Assembly (NCBI RefSeq): GCF_008932115.1
Contig: NZ_CP044543.1
Span: forward strand, 1,984,001 to 2,048,000
Source of the DNA: Bradyrhizobium betae
GTDB taxonomy: Bacteria; Pseudomonadota; Alphaproteobacteria; Rhizobiales; Xanthobacteraceae
Reading direction: 5' to 3'
DNA length: 64,000 nt
Positions 37,092 through 46,667 of the stretch are shown one piece after another; the stretch's first letter is position 1, and the number at the start of each line of letters is the position of its first letter. A program made the position numbers and the translations under genes. Below the pieces are notes generated by a model. The model had not been told where the DNA came from, made no database searches, and saw only the letters and a program-made list of their open reading frames with translations.

Positions 37092-37362
37092 GGTTGTCCC
37101 TCACTCTAATTGGAAAAATGGGGTGAGCCATCTGGCGCGCCCGCCGGGCCCCAATCTGGGCCTGCATTCAGCGGTGCGGAGACCGGATACGCGAAACAAA
37201 ACGGCTCGCCCAACGCCCGGTAGTATTGCTGCCTAACATGTCAACATTGTGCAGCGCAACGCGGCAGCGGGGTGCAATGCGAAATTTAATCCCGGGGAGG
37301 ATGAGGTTCCGGAGGTGGGGAACCGGGGGTTGAGGGTGAGCGCGATGGGACGACATCTCTCC

Positions 37363-37486
37363 GTCATTCCGGGGCGCGACGACGTCGCGAGCTATGGTGC
37401 GCAATTGCGCACCTGAGAATCCATTCCTCCACCGTCGTTGCGGCCTGATGGATTCCGGGCTCGCGCTCCGCGCGCCCCGGAATGAC
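37363..37486. repeat. Palindromic dispersed repeat, family A, copy 3
   Basis: It has the same GTCATTCCGGGGC and CCCCGGAATGAC ends as the copies at 10438 and 11710, inner GAATCCATT / GATGGATTCC arms, and the GGTGCGCAATTGCGCACC core shared with copy 2. It fills part of the 594-bp gap before the large kinase. Confidence 0.85.
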
Positions 37487-37609
37487 GGCCCGAATCCTGC
37501 GGAAGCCGGCCGGCTGCGGCTTGCGGGGGCGGAGGGATTAAGGTTATCGCGGCTTTAGGCTTACCTGGTTACGGTGGGACCGTGGACCTGCCCGCGGGGG
37601 CGGGCGATA

Positions 37610-37624
37610 CTAACCCTTTCTTAA
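37610..37624 (+). promoter_or_regulatory. Near-consensus CtrA box upstream of the large kinase
   Basis: CTAA-CCCTTTC-TTAA is a CtrA-type TTAA-N7-TTAA site with one mismatch, 62 bp before ATG 37686. CtrA controls cell-cycle genes in alphaproteobacteria. The site supports cell-cycle regulation of the downstream PdhS/PleC-like kinase. Confidence 0.5.
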
Positions 37625-37685
37625 GGCTGTCATTCCCGGCAGCCTGGCACCCAGATGCGTGACAGCGAGACTTGAAGCCGGTCGG

Positions 37686-40600
37686 ATGACAAGTTCGGAT
37701 TTCCAGTTGCGAGGCGTCGGCGATCCCAGGCTGGCCGTGCACGCGACCTCATCCCTGCCCGCCTGGCTCTGGTCGATCGACGGCACGCGCGTGCTCTGGG
37801 CCAATCCGGTCGGCGCCAAACTGTTCAGGGCGGCCAACGCGACTGCGCTGGCCGCCAGGACCTTCGGCCCCGCCGACAGCCATCGCCGCCAGATCGTGCG
37901 GCTCGCCCTGCAACTGCCCGCGAACGGTGCGATGCGGCTCGAACGGCTGCGCGGCTTCGGCGCGCGGCTCGGCGCGCTGATGACCTGCGGCTGCGCGCGG
38001 CTCGAGTTTGCCGATGGACATCATGCCGTGCTGGTCACCGCGATGGACCCCGCCCTGCGCACCATGCCGCTGATCGAGCGGCTGCATCGCCTCGTCGACG
38101 GTGCCACCGTGCCGATGGCCGCGTTCGGGCCCGACGGCATGTTTGCCGGCGCCAGCGAAGCCGCGCGCGCCCTGCTCGGCTTTCGCGATCTCGGCGAGGC
38201 CGGGCTCGAACAGGCGCGCAGCGATGCGCTGCGCGACGGCCGCGTCGAGACGCCGATCGGCATCGGCCAGATGGTGCTGCAACGGGTCGGCACGGGCGCC
38301 GATGTCGGACTGGTCGCGCTGATCGAACCTGCGGCCGCGCACGCCGCGCCTGCCGCGGAGGCTTCCGATAGCCCAGCGGAGACCGCGCCTGAAGTACAGG
38401 TTCACCACGCCCCTGAGATCGTCGACGCGCCGCCCTCGGGCGAGGCTGACGGCGGGATCGCGCTATTCGACGCGTTCGCTGAGCCGGTCGAAACGTCTGC
38501 TCCCCCTGAGGCGAGCGCACCCGCGCCGGAGCCTCCGGCGCAGGAGACGGTGCCTGCTACCGCAGCGGTCGTCGAGGTGAGCGAGCCCGCGCCAGACTCT
38601 CCGGTTGAAAACCTCGCCGACGCCATTGTGCCGCCGCAGGCCGCGCCGATCACATCCGCCATGGTCGAACCGCCATCAGCGGAGCCGCCTGCACCGCGCC
38701 AGCTTCCGCTGCGCTTTTTGTGGCAGATGGATGCGGACGGCCGCTTCGTGCTCGGCTCGGACGAGTTCATCCGCCTGATGGGCGCGCACACGGCGGCCGG
38801 CTTCGGCCGCCCCTGGCGCGAGATCGCCGATGAATTTTCGCTCGATCCCGAGGGCCGCGTCGCGCAGGCGCTCAGCAGCCACGACACCTGGGCCGGGATC
38901 ACCGTGAACTGGCCGGCCGACGGCGGCGAGCATCTGCCGGTCGAACTGGCGGGCCTGCCGGTCTACGACCAGAATCGCAATTTTGCGGGCTTCAGGGGCT
39001 TTGGCGTCTGCCGCGATCTCGACGGCCTCAACCGGCTCGAAGCGCTCCGCCGCTATGAGCTGCTGGTCGAACCACCAGCGCCGCACGGCCTGTCCGCCGA
39101 CATGGCGGAGCCGGAGCCGGAGCCGGAGCCTGAACCCGTGGCAGAGGCACCGCCTCCGCCGGCCGAGCCGCCTGAACCTGAGCCGACACCTGAACCTGAA
39201 CTGCCCGAGCCCGTCCTCAAAGCAACTTCACACCCAACCGATCCGGAAACGCCAGTGGAAACGCCGCCTCCCAACGTCGTGCCGTTCCGCCCGCACGGTG
39301 ATTCCAGATCACTCGGCGATCAGAGGTCGCCGACCCTGACGCCGGTCGAGAACAGCGCGTTCAACGAGCTCGCCCGGCAATTGTCCGAACGGCTCGAACG
39401 CGAGCGCGAGACGATCGCTTCTGTCACCGTCGAGCCGCCGGCCGCGGAGATCACGCCCGAACCGCTGCCGCCGGAGCCCGAGCCGCCGCACGCGCCGGCC
39501 GAGTGGCTGACCGAGCCCGCGCCGCCCGCGCACGGCCACAGCGCGCGCGACCGCGCGCTGCTCGACCTGGTGCCGACGGGCATGCTGATCTACCGGCTCG
39601 ACCGCCTGCTCTACGCCAACCCCGCGTTCCTCGCGCGCATGGGCTATGCCAGCATCAACGCGCTGGAGGATGCCGGCGGGCTCGATGCGCTCTATGTCGA
39701 GCCGGGCGTCTCGTCGGCCAGCAGCACCTCGCAGGCCGGCACGCCGGTGACGATCAGCGCGACGCTTGCCAATGGCGAACAGCCGCTTGCGACCACCGAA
39801 GCGCATCTGCACACGATCGACTGGGACGGCGAGAGCGCGCATGCGCTGATCTGCGCGCTGCCGCAAGCCGCGCCTGTCGTTGCGGCGCCTGTGCTCGCGC
39901 CGCCCGTTGCCGCCGAGCCTGTCGTCGCGGAATCCTTCCCCTACGTGCCCGAGATCGAGCCGGAGGCCGGCGACACGGATGCGGAGGATCTGGCCGCGAT
40001 CCTCGACACCACGGCCGAAGGCATCGTGATGTTCGATGCCGAAGGCAACATCCACGCCTGCAACCGCAGCGCCGAAGCGCTGTTCGGCTATGACGGCGAA
40101 ACGCTGATGCAGCACAATCTGGTGACGCTGTTCGCGCCCGAGAGTCAGCACGTCGTGATCGACTATCTGGAAAACCTCAAGAGCCAGGACATCGCCAGCC
40201 TGCTCGACCACGGCCGCGAGGTGCTCGGCCGCGAGAAGAAGGGCGGCGTGATTCCGCTCGCCATGATCATGGGCCGCACCCGGCCCGACGGCCCGAACTT
40301 CTTCGCCGTGTTCCGCGACCTCTCCCAGAGCAAGAAGGGCGAGAGCGAGCTGAAGAACGCACGGCGCCTCGCCGACGGCGCGGCCAACGCCAAGGCCGAC
40401 ATGCTGGCGCGGATCAGCCACGAGATCCGCACGCCGCTCAACGCCATCATCGGCTTTGCCGAGGTGATGATCTCCGAACGCTTCGGCACGCTCGGCAACG
40501 AGCGCTACGGCGAATACATGAAGGACATCCGCGCTTCCGGCGAGCGCGTCATCACCATCATCGACGATCTCTTGGAGCTGTCGCGGATCGAGACCGGCCA

Positions 40601-41081
40601 GCTCGACCTCAACTTCGCCAACCTCAACCTCAACGATTTGGTCGAGGCCTGCGTCGTGGTGATGCAGCCGCAGGCCAATCGCGAGCGCATCATCATCCGC
40701 ACCTCGCTCGCGCATGCGCTGCCGCAGGTCACAGTGGACGCGCGCGCGATGCGGCAGATCACCATGAACCTGATCTCGAACTCGATCCGGCTCGCCAGCG
40801 CCGGCGGCCAGGTCATCGTCTCGACCGCGCGGTCCGATCGCGGCGAGATCGCGCTTCGCATCCGCGACACCGGCCATGGCCTGTCCGAGCGCGAGGTCGC
40901 CGCCGCGATGGAGCCGTTCCGCACCCCGCCGCCCGGGGACGCCTCGGACAGCTCGGCGCTGAGCCTGTCGCTGACCAAGGCGCTGGTCGAAGCCAACCGC
41001 GCCCGGTTCAACATCAAGAGCACGGCCAACACCGGCACGCTGATCGAAGTGGTGTTTTCGCCGGTGGTGGCGGGCGCTTAG
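37686..41081 (+). CDS. Large PAS sensor kinase, PdhS/PleC/DivJ-like
   Basis: A cytoplasmic-looking histidine kinase of 1131 residues. A long N-terminal part contains degenerate PAS-type segments joined by Pro/Glu-rich disordered linkers (PEPEPEPEPV). A clear PAS domain near residue 770 (DTTAEGIVMFDAEGNIHACN) precedes HisKA with the phospho-acceptor in LARISHEIRTPLNAIIGFAEVM. The ATPase part has NLISNSIRLA and RDTGHGLSE, but the G2 box, normally GTGLGLPLTKA, reads SSALSLSLTKALVEANRARF and has lost its glycines. Overall it fits PdhS-type cell-cycle kinases. ATG 37686 is chosen over GTG 37659. The altered G2 box may mean weak or no ATP binding. Confidence 0.83.
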   Translation: MTSSDFQLRGVGDPRLAVHATSSLPAWLWSIDGTRVLWANPVGAKLFRAANATALAARTFGPADSHRRQIVRLALQLPANGAMRLERLRGFGARLGALMTCGCARLEFADGHHAVLVTAMDPALRTMPLIERLHRLVDGATVPMAAFGPDGMFAGASEAARALLGFRDLGEAGLEQARSDALRDGRVETPIGIGQMVLQRVGTGADVGLVALIEPAAAHAAPAAEASDSPAETAPEVQVHHAPEIVDAPPSGEADGGIALFDAFAEPVETSAPPEASAPAPEPPAQETVPATAAVVEVSEPAPDSPVENLADAIVPPQAAPITSAMVEPPSAEPPAPRQLPLRFLWQMDADGRFVLGSDEFIRLMGAHTAAGFGRPWREIADEFSLDPEGRVAQALSSHDTWAGITVNWPADGGEHLPVELAGLPVYDQNRNFAGFRGFGVCRDLDGLNRLEALRRYELLVEPPAPHGLSADMAEPEPEPEPEPVAEAPPPPAEPPEPEPTPEPELPEPVLKATSHPTDPETPVETPPPNVVPFRPHGDSRSLGDQRSPTLTPVENSAFNELARQLSERLERERETIASVTVEPPAAEITPEPLPPEPEPPHAPAEWLTEPAPPAHGHSARDRALLDLVPTGMLIYRLDRLLYANPAFLARMGYASINALEDAGGLDALYVEPGVSSASSTSQAGTPVTISATLANGEQPLATTEAHLHTIDWDGESAHALICALPQAAPVVAAPVLAPPVAAEPVVAESFPYVPEIEPEAGDTDAEDLAAILDTTAEGIVMFDAEGNIHACNRSAEALFGYDGETLMQHNLVTLFAPESQHVVIDYLENLKSQDIASLLDHGREVLGREKKGGVIPLAMIMGRTRPDGPNFFAVFRDLSQSKKGESELKNARRLADGAANAKADMLARISHEIRTPLNAIIGFAEVMISERFGTLGNERYGEYMKDIRASGERVITIIDDLLELSRIETGQLDLNFANLNLNDLVEACVVVMQPQANRERIIIRTSLAHALPQVTVDARAMRQITMNLISNSIRLASAGGQVIVSTARSDRGEIALRIRDTGHGLSEREVAAAMEPFRTPPPGDASDSSALSLSLTKALVEANRARFNIKSTANTGTLIEVVFSPVVAGA

Positions 41082-41117
41082 TCTCCGCTGTCATTGCGAA
41101 CACAACGATGCGGATGC

Positions 41118-41147
41118 AAAAAGGGCACGGCTCGCGCCGTGCCCTTT
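41118..41147. terminator. Bidirectional terminator between kinase and thiolase
   Basis: The stem AAAGGGCACGGC / GCCGTGCCCTTT with a TCGC loop lies between the two convergent genes and works in both directions by its A and T ends. Confidence 0.85.
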
Positions 41148-41169
41148 CGCATTCAGTGAGGCGATCGCC

Positions 41170-42342
41170 TCAGCTGTAGATCTCGAACAGGCCGGCGCCG
41201 CCCTGGCCGCCGCCGATGCACATGGTCACCACGCCCCACTTCGCCTTGCGGCGCGCACCTTCCTGCAGCAGATGGCCGGTGCAGCGTGCACCCGTCATGC
41301 CGAAGGGATGTCCGATCGCGATCGAGCCGCCGTTGACGTTGTACCTGGCGGGATCGATGCCGAGCTTGTCGCGCGAATAGAGGCACTGGCTGGCGAAGGC
41401 TTCGTTGAGCTCCCAGAGATCGATGTCGTCGATCTTCAGGCCGTGACGCTTGAGCAGCTTCGGCACCGCGAACACCGGGCCGATGCCCATCTCATCCGGC
41501 TCGCAGCCCGCCGCAGCCCAGGCGACGAAGCGGCCGAGCGGCTTGAGGCCGCGCTTCTCGGCGTCCTTGGCTTCCATCAGCACCACGGCGGCTGCGCCGT
41601 CGGAGAGCTGGCTGGCATTGCCGGCGGTGACGTACTTGCCGGGGCCCCTCACCGGCTCGAGCTTGGCAAGGCCCTCCAGCGTGGTCTCGGGACGGTTGCA
41701 CTCGTCGCGGTCGACGACGTAGTCGACGATACTCTCCGCCTTGGTCGCCTTGTCGACCACCTTCATCTTGGTCTTCATCGGGACGATCTCGTCCTTGAAC
41801 TTGCCGGCCTGCTGGGCGGAGGCCATGCGGCGCTGCGACTCCAGCGAATACTCGTCCTGGTATTCACGGCTGAGCTTGTAGCGCTCGGCGACGATGTCGG
41901 CGGTGTCGATCATCGCCATGAAGATGTCGGGCGCGACCTTGAGCAGCTCCGGATCGACCGTCTCCTTCGCCGTCGCGCCGCCCGGCATCGAAATGCTCTC
42001 GACGCCGCCGGCGACGATGCAGTCGGCGCCGTCCGAACGGATCGAATTGGCTGCCATCGCGATGGTCTGCAGGCCCGACGAGCAGAAGCGATTCACCGAG
42101 ACGCCGCCGATCGACTTGGGAAGACCCGCGAGCAGCGCGGCCTGACGGCCGATGTTCGGCGCGCCATGGGCGCAATTGCCGAGGTAGCAATCCTCGACAT
42201 AGTCCTTCTCGACGCCGGCGCGGTCGACCGCATGCTTGATCGCGTGGGCCGCCAGCGACATCGGCGGGGTGATGTTGAACCCGCCGCGGCCGGACTTGGC
42301 AAGGCCCGTGCGCGCGTAGGAAACGATGACGGCTTCACGCAT
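41170..42342 (-). CDS. Acetyl-CoA acetyltransferase (thiolase)
   Basis: A 390-residue thiolase. The active-site Cys is in VNRFCSSGLQTIAMAA, the second His in GGSIAIGHPFGMTGAR and the last Cys/His in VTMCIGGGQGGAGLFE. It either joins two acetyl-CoA units or degrades 3-ketoacyl-CoA. The N-terminus AVIVSYARTGLAKSGRGGFN is typical of broad-specificity types rather than PhaA, so beta-oxidation is as likely as polymer synthesis, though a phasin lies 4 kb away. ATG 42342 has AAGGGAG upstream; the longer frame to 42459 is not supported. Confidence 0.92.
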   Translation of the reverse strand: MREAVIVSYARTGLAKSGRGGFNITPPMSLAAHAIKHAVDRAGVEKDYVEDCYLGNCAHGAPNIGRQAALLAGLPKSIGGVSVNRFCSSGLQTIAMAANSIRSDGADCIVAGGVESISMPGGATAKETVDPELLKVAPDIFMAMIDTADIVAERYKLSREYQDEYSLESQRRMASAQQAGKFKDEIVPMKTKMKVVDKATKAESIVDYVVDRDECNRPETTLEGLAKLEPVRGPGKYVTAGNASQLSDGAAAVVLMEAKDAEKRGLKPLGRFVAWAAAGCEPDEMGIGPVFAVPKLLKRHGLKIDDIDLWELNEAFASQCLYSRDKLGIDPARYNVNGGSIAIGHPFGMTGARCTGHLLQEGARRKAKWGVVTMCIGGGQGGAGLFEIYS

Positions 42343-42456
42343 TGTTTTCTCCCTTTCGAACAGTGGTACGGAGGCGTTGGAACGAAGGTGTTCTCGGCGC
42401 CATTGGTACACAAAGTTGGGCGGCCACGGGAAGAATAAAGCGCGGCACTGCATCAA

Positions 42457-42486
42457 CAAAAACGCCGCCCTCTCGGGAGGGCGGCG
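42457..42486 (-). terminator. Intrinsic terminator of the serine operon
   Basis: On the minus strand CGCCGCCCTC / GAGGGCGGCG with a TCGG-type loop is followed by five T. It lies 118 bp after the serA stop. Confidence 0.85.
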
Positions 42487-42603
42487 CTCTTGTTCCGCAG
42501 GTCGGAATTTATGATATGATACCCGTCATCCCGAAGTGGGCATGCTCGATCCACTGGTCATGCCCGGGTTTGTCCCGGCCACGACACTAGTGTTGACCAT
42601 GCC

Positions 42604-44193
42604 TCAGAACGTCAGCGCCTTGACCTGCTTGACCTGCGGCAGGGCCTGCACCTTGGCCAGCAGGTCCGCCGGCACCGCGCCGTCGACCTCGATCAGCGCG
42701 ATGGCATCGGAGCCTGGCGCGACGCGGCCGAGATGGAAGGTCGCGATGTTGATCCTGGCGTCGCCGAGCAGGCTGGCGAACTTGCCGATGAAGCCCGGCT
42801 TGTCCTCGTTGGTCACGTAGATCATCGATTTGCCGAATTCGGCATCGACGCGGATGCCCTTGATGTCGACGAGGCGCGGCTTGCCGTCGGCATAGACGGT
42901 GCCCGAGACCGACCGTTCCTGCCGCTCGGTGGTGACGGTGACGGTGATCAGGCTTTCATAGTCGCTCTGGGCGGCGCGCACGATCTCGTCGATCTCCATG
43001 CCGCGCTCCTTGGCGATGACCGGCGCCGAGACCACGTTGATCTCGCCCAGCATCGGCCGTAGCAGGCCGGACAGCACGGCGGAGGTGATCGCCTTGATCT
43101 TCATCTCGGCGACGTGGCCCTCATAGGTGATCTGCACCTTGAGAATGCCGCTCTCGGTGAGCTGGCCGGCGAACGAGCCGAGCTTCTCGGCGAGCGCGAT
43201 GAACGGCTTCAGCTTCGGCGCCTCTTCCGCCGTGATCGAGGGGAAGTTGACGGCGTTCGAGATCGCGCCGGTGAGCAGATAATCCGACATCTGCTCGGCG
43301 ACCTGGAGCGCGACGTTCTCCTGCGCTTCGGTGGTGGAGGCGCCGAGATGCGGCGTGCAGATCACGTTGGGATGGCCGAACAGCACGTTCGCGGTCGCGG
43401 GCTCCTCGACGAAGACGTCGAAGGCGGCGCCCGCAATGTGCTTGGAGTTCAGCGCATCGACCACCGCCTGCTCGTCGACGAGGCCGCCGCGGGCGCAGTT
43501 GATCAGGCGCACGCCCTTCTTCATCTTGGCGATGGCGGCCGCGTCGATGATGTTCCTGGTCTTGTCGGTGAGCGGGGTGTGCAGCGTGATGAAATCGGCG
43601 CGCTTCAAGAGGTCGTCGAGCTCGACCTTCTCGACGCCGATATCCTTGGCGCGCTCCGGCGACAGGAACGGATCGAACGCGATCACCTTCATGCGCAGGC
43701 CGAGCCCGCGATCGGCCACGATCGAGCCGATATTGCCGCAGCCGACCACCCCTAACACCTTGCCGGTGATCTCGACGCCCATGAAGCGGTTCTTCTCCCA
43801 CTTGCCGGCCTGGGTCGAGGCGTCGGCCTGCGGGATCTCGCGGGCCAGCGCCAGCATCAGGGTGATGGCGTGCTCGGCGGTCGTGATCGAATTGCCGAAC
43901 GGCGTGTTCATCACGATGATGCCCTTGGCCGTGGCGGCGGGAATCTCGACATTGTCGACGCCGATGCCGGCGCGGCCGATCACCTTCAGCTTCGCCGCCT
44001 TCTCCAGGATCTTGGCGGTCGCCTTGGTCGCGGAGCGGATCGCAAGGCCGTCGTAATTGCCGATGATCTCGGCGAGCTTGTCCTTGTCCTTGCCGAGGTT
44101 GGGCTGGAAGTCGACCTCGATGCCGCGATCCCTGAAGATCTGCACGGCGGCGGGGGAGAGCGCGTCGGAGATGAGAACTTTCGGTTTGGACAT
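42604..44193 (-). CDS. serA: D-3-phosphoglycerate dehydrogenase
   Basis: A 529-residue SerA of the long type. It oxidises 3-phosphoglycerate to start serine synthesis. The NAD-binding glycine motif is LGVVGCGNIGSIVADRGLG, catalytic residues appear in INCARGGLVDEQAV and TPHLGASTTEAQENVALQ, and the C-terminal part holds the allosteric-substrate-binding domain and an ACT domain (DKPGFIGKFASLLGDARINIA). Start ATG 44193 begins SKPKVLISDALSP. It is the last gene of serC-sseB-serA, 17 bp after sseB. The ACT domain suggests serine feedback. Confidence 0.97.
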   Translation of the reverse strand: MSKPKVLISDALSPAAVQIFRDRGIEVDFQPNLGKDKDKLAEIIGNYDGLAIRSATKATAKILEKAAKLKVIGRAGIGVDNVEIPAATAKGIIVMNTPFGNSITTAEHAITLMLALAREIPQADASTQAGKWEKNRFMGVEITGKVLGVVGCGNIGSIVADRGLGLRMKVIAFDPFLSPERAKDIGVEKVELDDLLKRADFITLHTPLTDKTRNIIDAAAIAKMKKGVRLINCARGGLVDEQAVVDALNSKHIAGAAFDVFVEEPATANVLFGHPNVICTPHLGASTTEAQENVALQVAEQMSDYLLTGAISNAVNFPSITAEEAPKLKPFIALAEKLGSFAGQLTESGILKVQITYEGHVAEMKIKAITSAVLSGLLRPMLGEINVVSAPVIAKERGMEIDEIVRAAQSDYESLITVTVTTERQERSVSGTVYADGKPRLVDIKGIRVDAEFGKSMIYVTNEDKPGFIGKFASLLGDARINIATFHLGRVAPGSDAIALIEVDGAVPADLLAKVQALPQVKQVKALTF

Positions 44194-44210
44194 GGGGTTC
44201 TGCCTGACTG

Positions 44211-44987
44211 TTAGCTGAAGAGCTTTTGGAAGAAGCCGCGCTTGACGGCGGGAATTGGAATTCCGGTACGCAAGGTCGATGCGAGTGAGCTGCTTTCGAG
44301 CGGCACCGCGTCGAGCGGCCGCCCCTTCAAGACATTGCCGGCGACTGCGCGATTGATCGCCGCCAGCACGGTCGACCACGATCCGCCGTGATCGACGCCG
44401 AGCATCCAGCTCTGATCGGGATGCCCAGCCCGCGCCGCCAGCATCAACCAGGCGCCGCGGATGGATTTTTCCGCACTGAACTCGCGCGAGAGCGCCGCGA
44501 TCAACTGGTCCGGCACATCGCTGGGATGGCCGAGCATCACCTGCTCACCGGCAGGAATCGTGATCGTCTCGGCGCCTTCCTCGAAATGGCCGGCGAGCAA
44601 CCGCTTCACCTCGGCAGGAGTGAACTCCTTGCCATAGTCGGAGCCAGGATTGAGCACGAAAAACGCCTCCGGATAGCGGCCAAACAGATCACGCGTGCGG
44701 TCAGGTGCGACCACGTGATCGCCGCTGAACCAGGCACGCGCCCGGGAAGGCGCAGTGAAGAAAGGAAGGAGCCGCTCCTCGCCGCGCATTGCGCTCGGCA
44801 GAGTGAGCCTGGTTCCTTCCGGAACGATGGCTTGTCCGTCCGGACCCGGCTTGAGCTGGCCGCCTTCGGGCACCAGCACCACGACGATTTCGGCGTCGAT
44901 CAGCGCCCGCGCGAAGGCCGCACGTTCCGGCGGCTCCTGCGCGGCACGCATCAGCATGCGCTCGATCTCGTTCTCGGGTTCGAACAT
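44211..44987 (-). CDS. sseB: Enhanced serine sensitivity protein SseB-like
   Basis: A 258-residue protein matching the SseB family. The N-terminal domain has FEPENEIERMLMRAAQEPPERAAFARALID and VLVPEGGQ, with LPFFTAPSRARAWFS; the C-terminal domain has ETITIPAGEQVMLGHPSDVPDQLIAALSREFS in pieces. In E. coli, extra SseB raises sensitivity to serine, but its molecular action is not known. Its position between serC and serA here ties it directly to serine metabolism. It is 62 bp after serC and 17 bp before serA, so almost certainly one transcript. Confidence 0.88.
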   Translation of the reverse strand: MFEPENEIERMLMRAAQEPPERAAFARALIDAEIVVVLVPEGGQLKPGPDGQAIVPEGTRLTLPSAMRGEERLLPFFTAPSRARAWFSGDHVVAPDRTRDLFGRYPEAFFVLNPGSDYGKEFTPAEVKRLLAGHFEEGAETITIPAGEQVMLGHPSDVPDQLIAALSREFSAEKSIRGAWLMLAARAGHPDQSWMLGVDHGGSWSTVLAAINRAVAGNVLKGRPLDAVPLESSSLASTLRTGIPIPAVKRGFFQKLFS

Positions 44988-45049
44988 GACGGGCCTGTGC
45001 AGATCAGGCCGTACGGAGAAGTCCGCACGGCATCAGCTCACGGCGTTTG

Positions 45050-46222
45050 TCAGGCGGCTTTTGCGAGCGCGGCCTTGGTCTCGGCGAAAGCCCAGTCGAT
45101 CCACTGGGTCAGCAGCTCGACGTCCTTCGCTTCGACGGTCGCGCCACACCAGATGCGCAGGCCGGCCGGCGCATCGCGATAGTAGGCGAAGTCGTAGCCG
45201 GCGCCTTCCTTCTCGACCAGCGCGACCAGCTTCTTGGAGAAGTCGGCCTGCGCGTCGTCCGAGAGCGAGGTGAGCGCGGGATCGGTGAACTTCAGGCACA
45301 CCGAGGTGTTGGAGCGGATCGCGGCGTCCTTGGCCAGGAAGTCGATCCAGGGCGTCTTCGCCTTCCAGTCGGCCAGCACCTTGGTGTTGGCATCAGCGCG
45401 CGCGATCAGCGCCTTGAGGCCGCCGATCGACTTGGCCCAGTTCAGCGCGTCGAGATAATCCTCGACGCAGAGCATCGACGGCGTGTTGATGGTCTCGCCG
45501 ACGAAGATGCCTTCGTTGATCTTGCCGCCCTTGGTCATGCGGAAGATCTTCGGCAGCGGCCAGGCCGGCTTGTAGGTCTCGAGCCGCTCCACCGCGCGCG
45601 GAGAGAGGATCAGCATGCCGTGCGCGGCTTCGCCGCCGAGCGCCTTCTGCCAGGAGAAGGTGACGACATCGAGCTTAGGCCAGTCGAGCGGCTGCGCAAA
45701 TGCGGCGGACGTCGCATCGCAAATGGTCAGGCCTTCGCGCGTCGCACTGATCCAGTCGGCGTTCGGCACGCGCACGCCGGAGGTCGTGCCGTTCCAGGTG
45801 AAGACGACGTCGCTCTTGGGATCGACCTTGGAGAGATCGGGGATTTCACCGTAAGCCGCGTTGAGCTTGGTGACGTCCTTGAGCTTCAATTCCTTGACGA
45901 TGTCGCTGACCCAGCCCTCGCCGAAAGATTCCCACGCGAGCGTGGTGACGGGGCGCGCACCGAGCAGCGACCACAGCGCCATCTCGACCGCGCCGGTATC
46001 CGACGCCGGAACGATGCCGATGCGATAATCGGCGGGCACTTCAAGCACTTCGCGCGTCAGATCGATCGCGAGCTTGAGCTTGGTCTTGCCGACCTTCGCG
46101 CGATGCGAACGGCCGAGCGCTGCGTCCTTGAGATTTTGGGCGTTCCATCCGGGGCGCTTGGCGCAGGGGCCGGAGGAAAAATGCGGCACGTTGGGCCGCG
46201 AAGCGGGCTTCGCTACAGTCAT
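45050..46222 (-). CDS. serC: Phosphoserine aminotransferase
   Basis: A 390-residue PLP enzyme of the phosphoserine transaminase family (the non-E. coli length class). It converts 3-phosphohydroxypyruvate to phosphoserine with glutamate as donor. The PLP Lys is in [18 protein letters not shown], and the start [17 protein letters not shown] is diagnostic. It leads the serC-sseB-serA operon. serB is not in this window. Confidence 0.96.
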   Translation of the reverse strand: MTVAKPASRPNVPHFSSGPCAKRPGWNAQNLKDAALGRSHRAKVGKTKLKLAIDLTREVLEVPADYRIGIVPASDTGAVEMALWSLLGARPVTTLAWESFGEGWVSDIVKELKLKDVTKLNAAYGEIPDLSKVDPKSDVVFTWNGTTSGVRVPNADWISATREGLTICDATSAAFAQPLDWPKLDVVTFSWQKALGGEAAHGMLILSPRAVERLETYKPAWPLPKIFRMTKGGKINEGIFVGETINTPSMLCVEDYLDALNWAKSIGGLKALIARADANTKVLADWKAKTPWIDFLAKDAAIRSNTSVCLKFTDPALTSLSDDAQADFSKKLVALVEKEGAGYDFAYYRDAPAGLRIWCGATVEAKDVELLTQWIDWAFAETKAALAKAA

Positions 46223-46301
46223 ATTCTACCCTTCCAGATAGTAAGCCTCCCGTTGGGGGGAGGTGTCCCGCCGCGGCTGATACGGGAAACAGGAAGAGTC
46301 G

Positions 46302-46508
46302 TCAAGGAAGTTCCGGGGCCTCACGCGCGAGTGATGGCTCATCCGGTGCGATATCAGGGGATTCGACCACGGCAAGCGCGTTCAGCAAGTCCGTGGCATC
46401 ACTGATCAATTGCGCGGCCCGGCGGCGGCTGCCGACTTTTAAAATGCATTTGTCATTGGCCTGCACAACATAGTCGTTGCCGACCTTGATCATGGAATAG
46501 CTTGTCAT
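46302..46508 (-). CDS. Small conserved hypothetical protein (68 aa)
   Basis: A 68-residue soluble protein with a beta-rich start (MIKVGNDYVVQANDKCILKVGS) and a helix (RRAAQLISDATDLLNALAV), ending in an acidic Pro-rich tail. Its N-terminal pattern resembles small rhizobial proteins of unknown function. A weak CtrA-like TTTA-CCCACTC-TTAA site lies 89 bp upstream of its ATG. It ends 80 bp upstream of serC. Confidence 0.6.
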   Translation of the reverse strand: MTSYSMIKVGNDYVVQANDKCILKVGSRRRAAQLISDATDLLNALAVVESPDIAPDEPSLAREAPELP

Positions 46509-46667
46509 CGAAATCCCCGAACCGACCGAGCTCGGCTTTCAGACGCTGACGTAGCACCCTTCGTTCCTGGTTCCACGTGAACGACGGCTGGGTAGTTTAC
46601 CCACTCTTAATATGAACGAACGCGCGATCCGATTTCGCTGATCGCGCAACGGCCGCTGGATGATGCC

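Noticed and set aside
39309..40877. 522-codon minus-strand ORF inside the large kinase
   Set aside because: Antisense shadow; the plus-strand PAS and HisKA domains are continuous.
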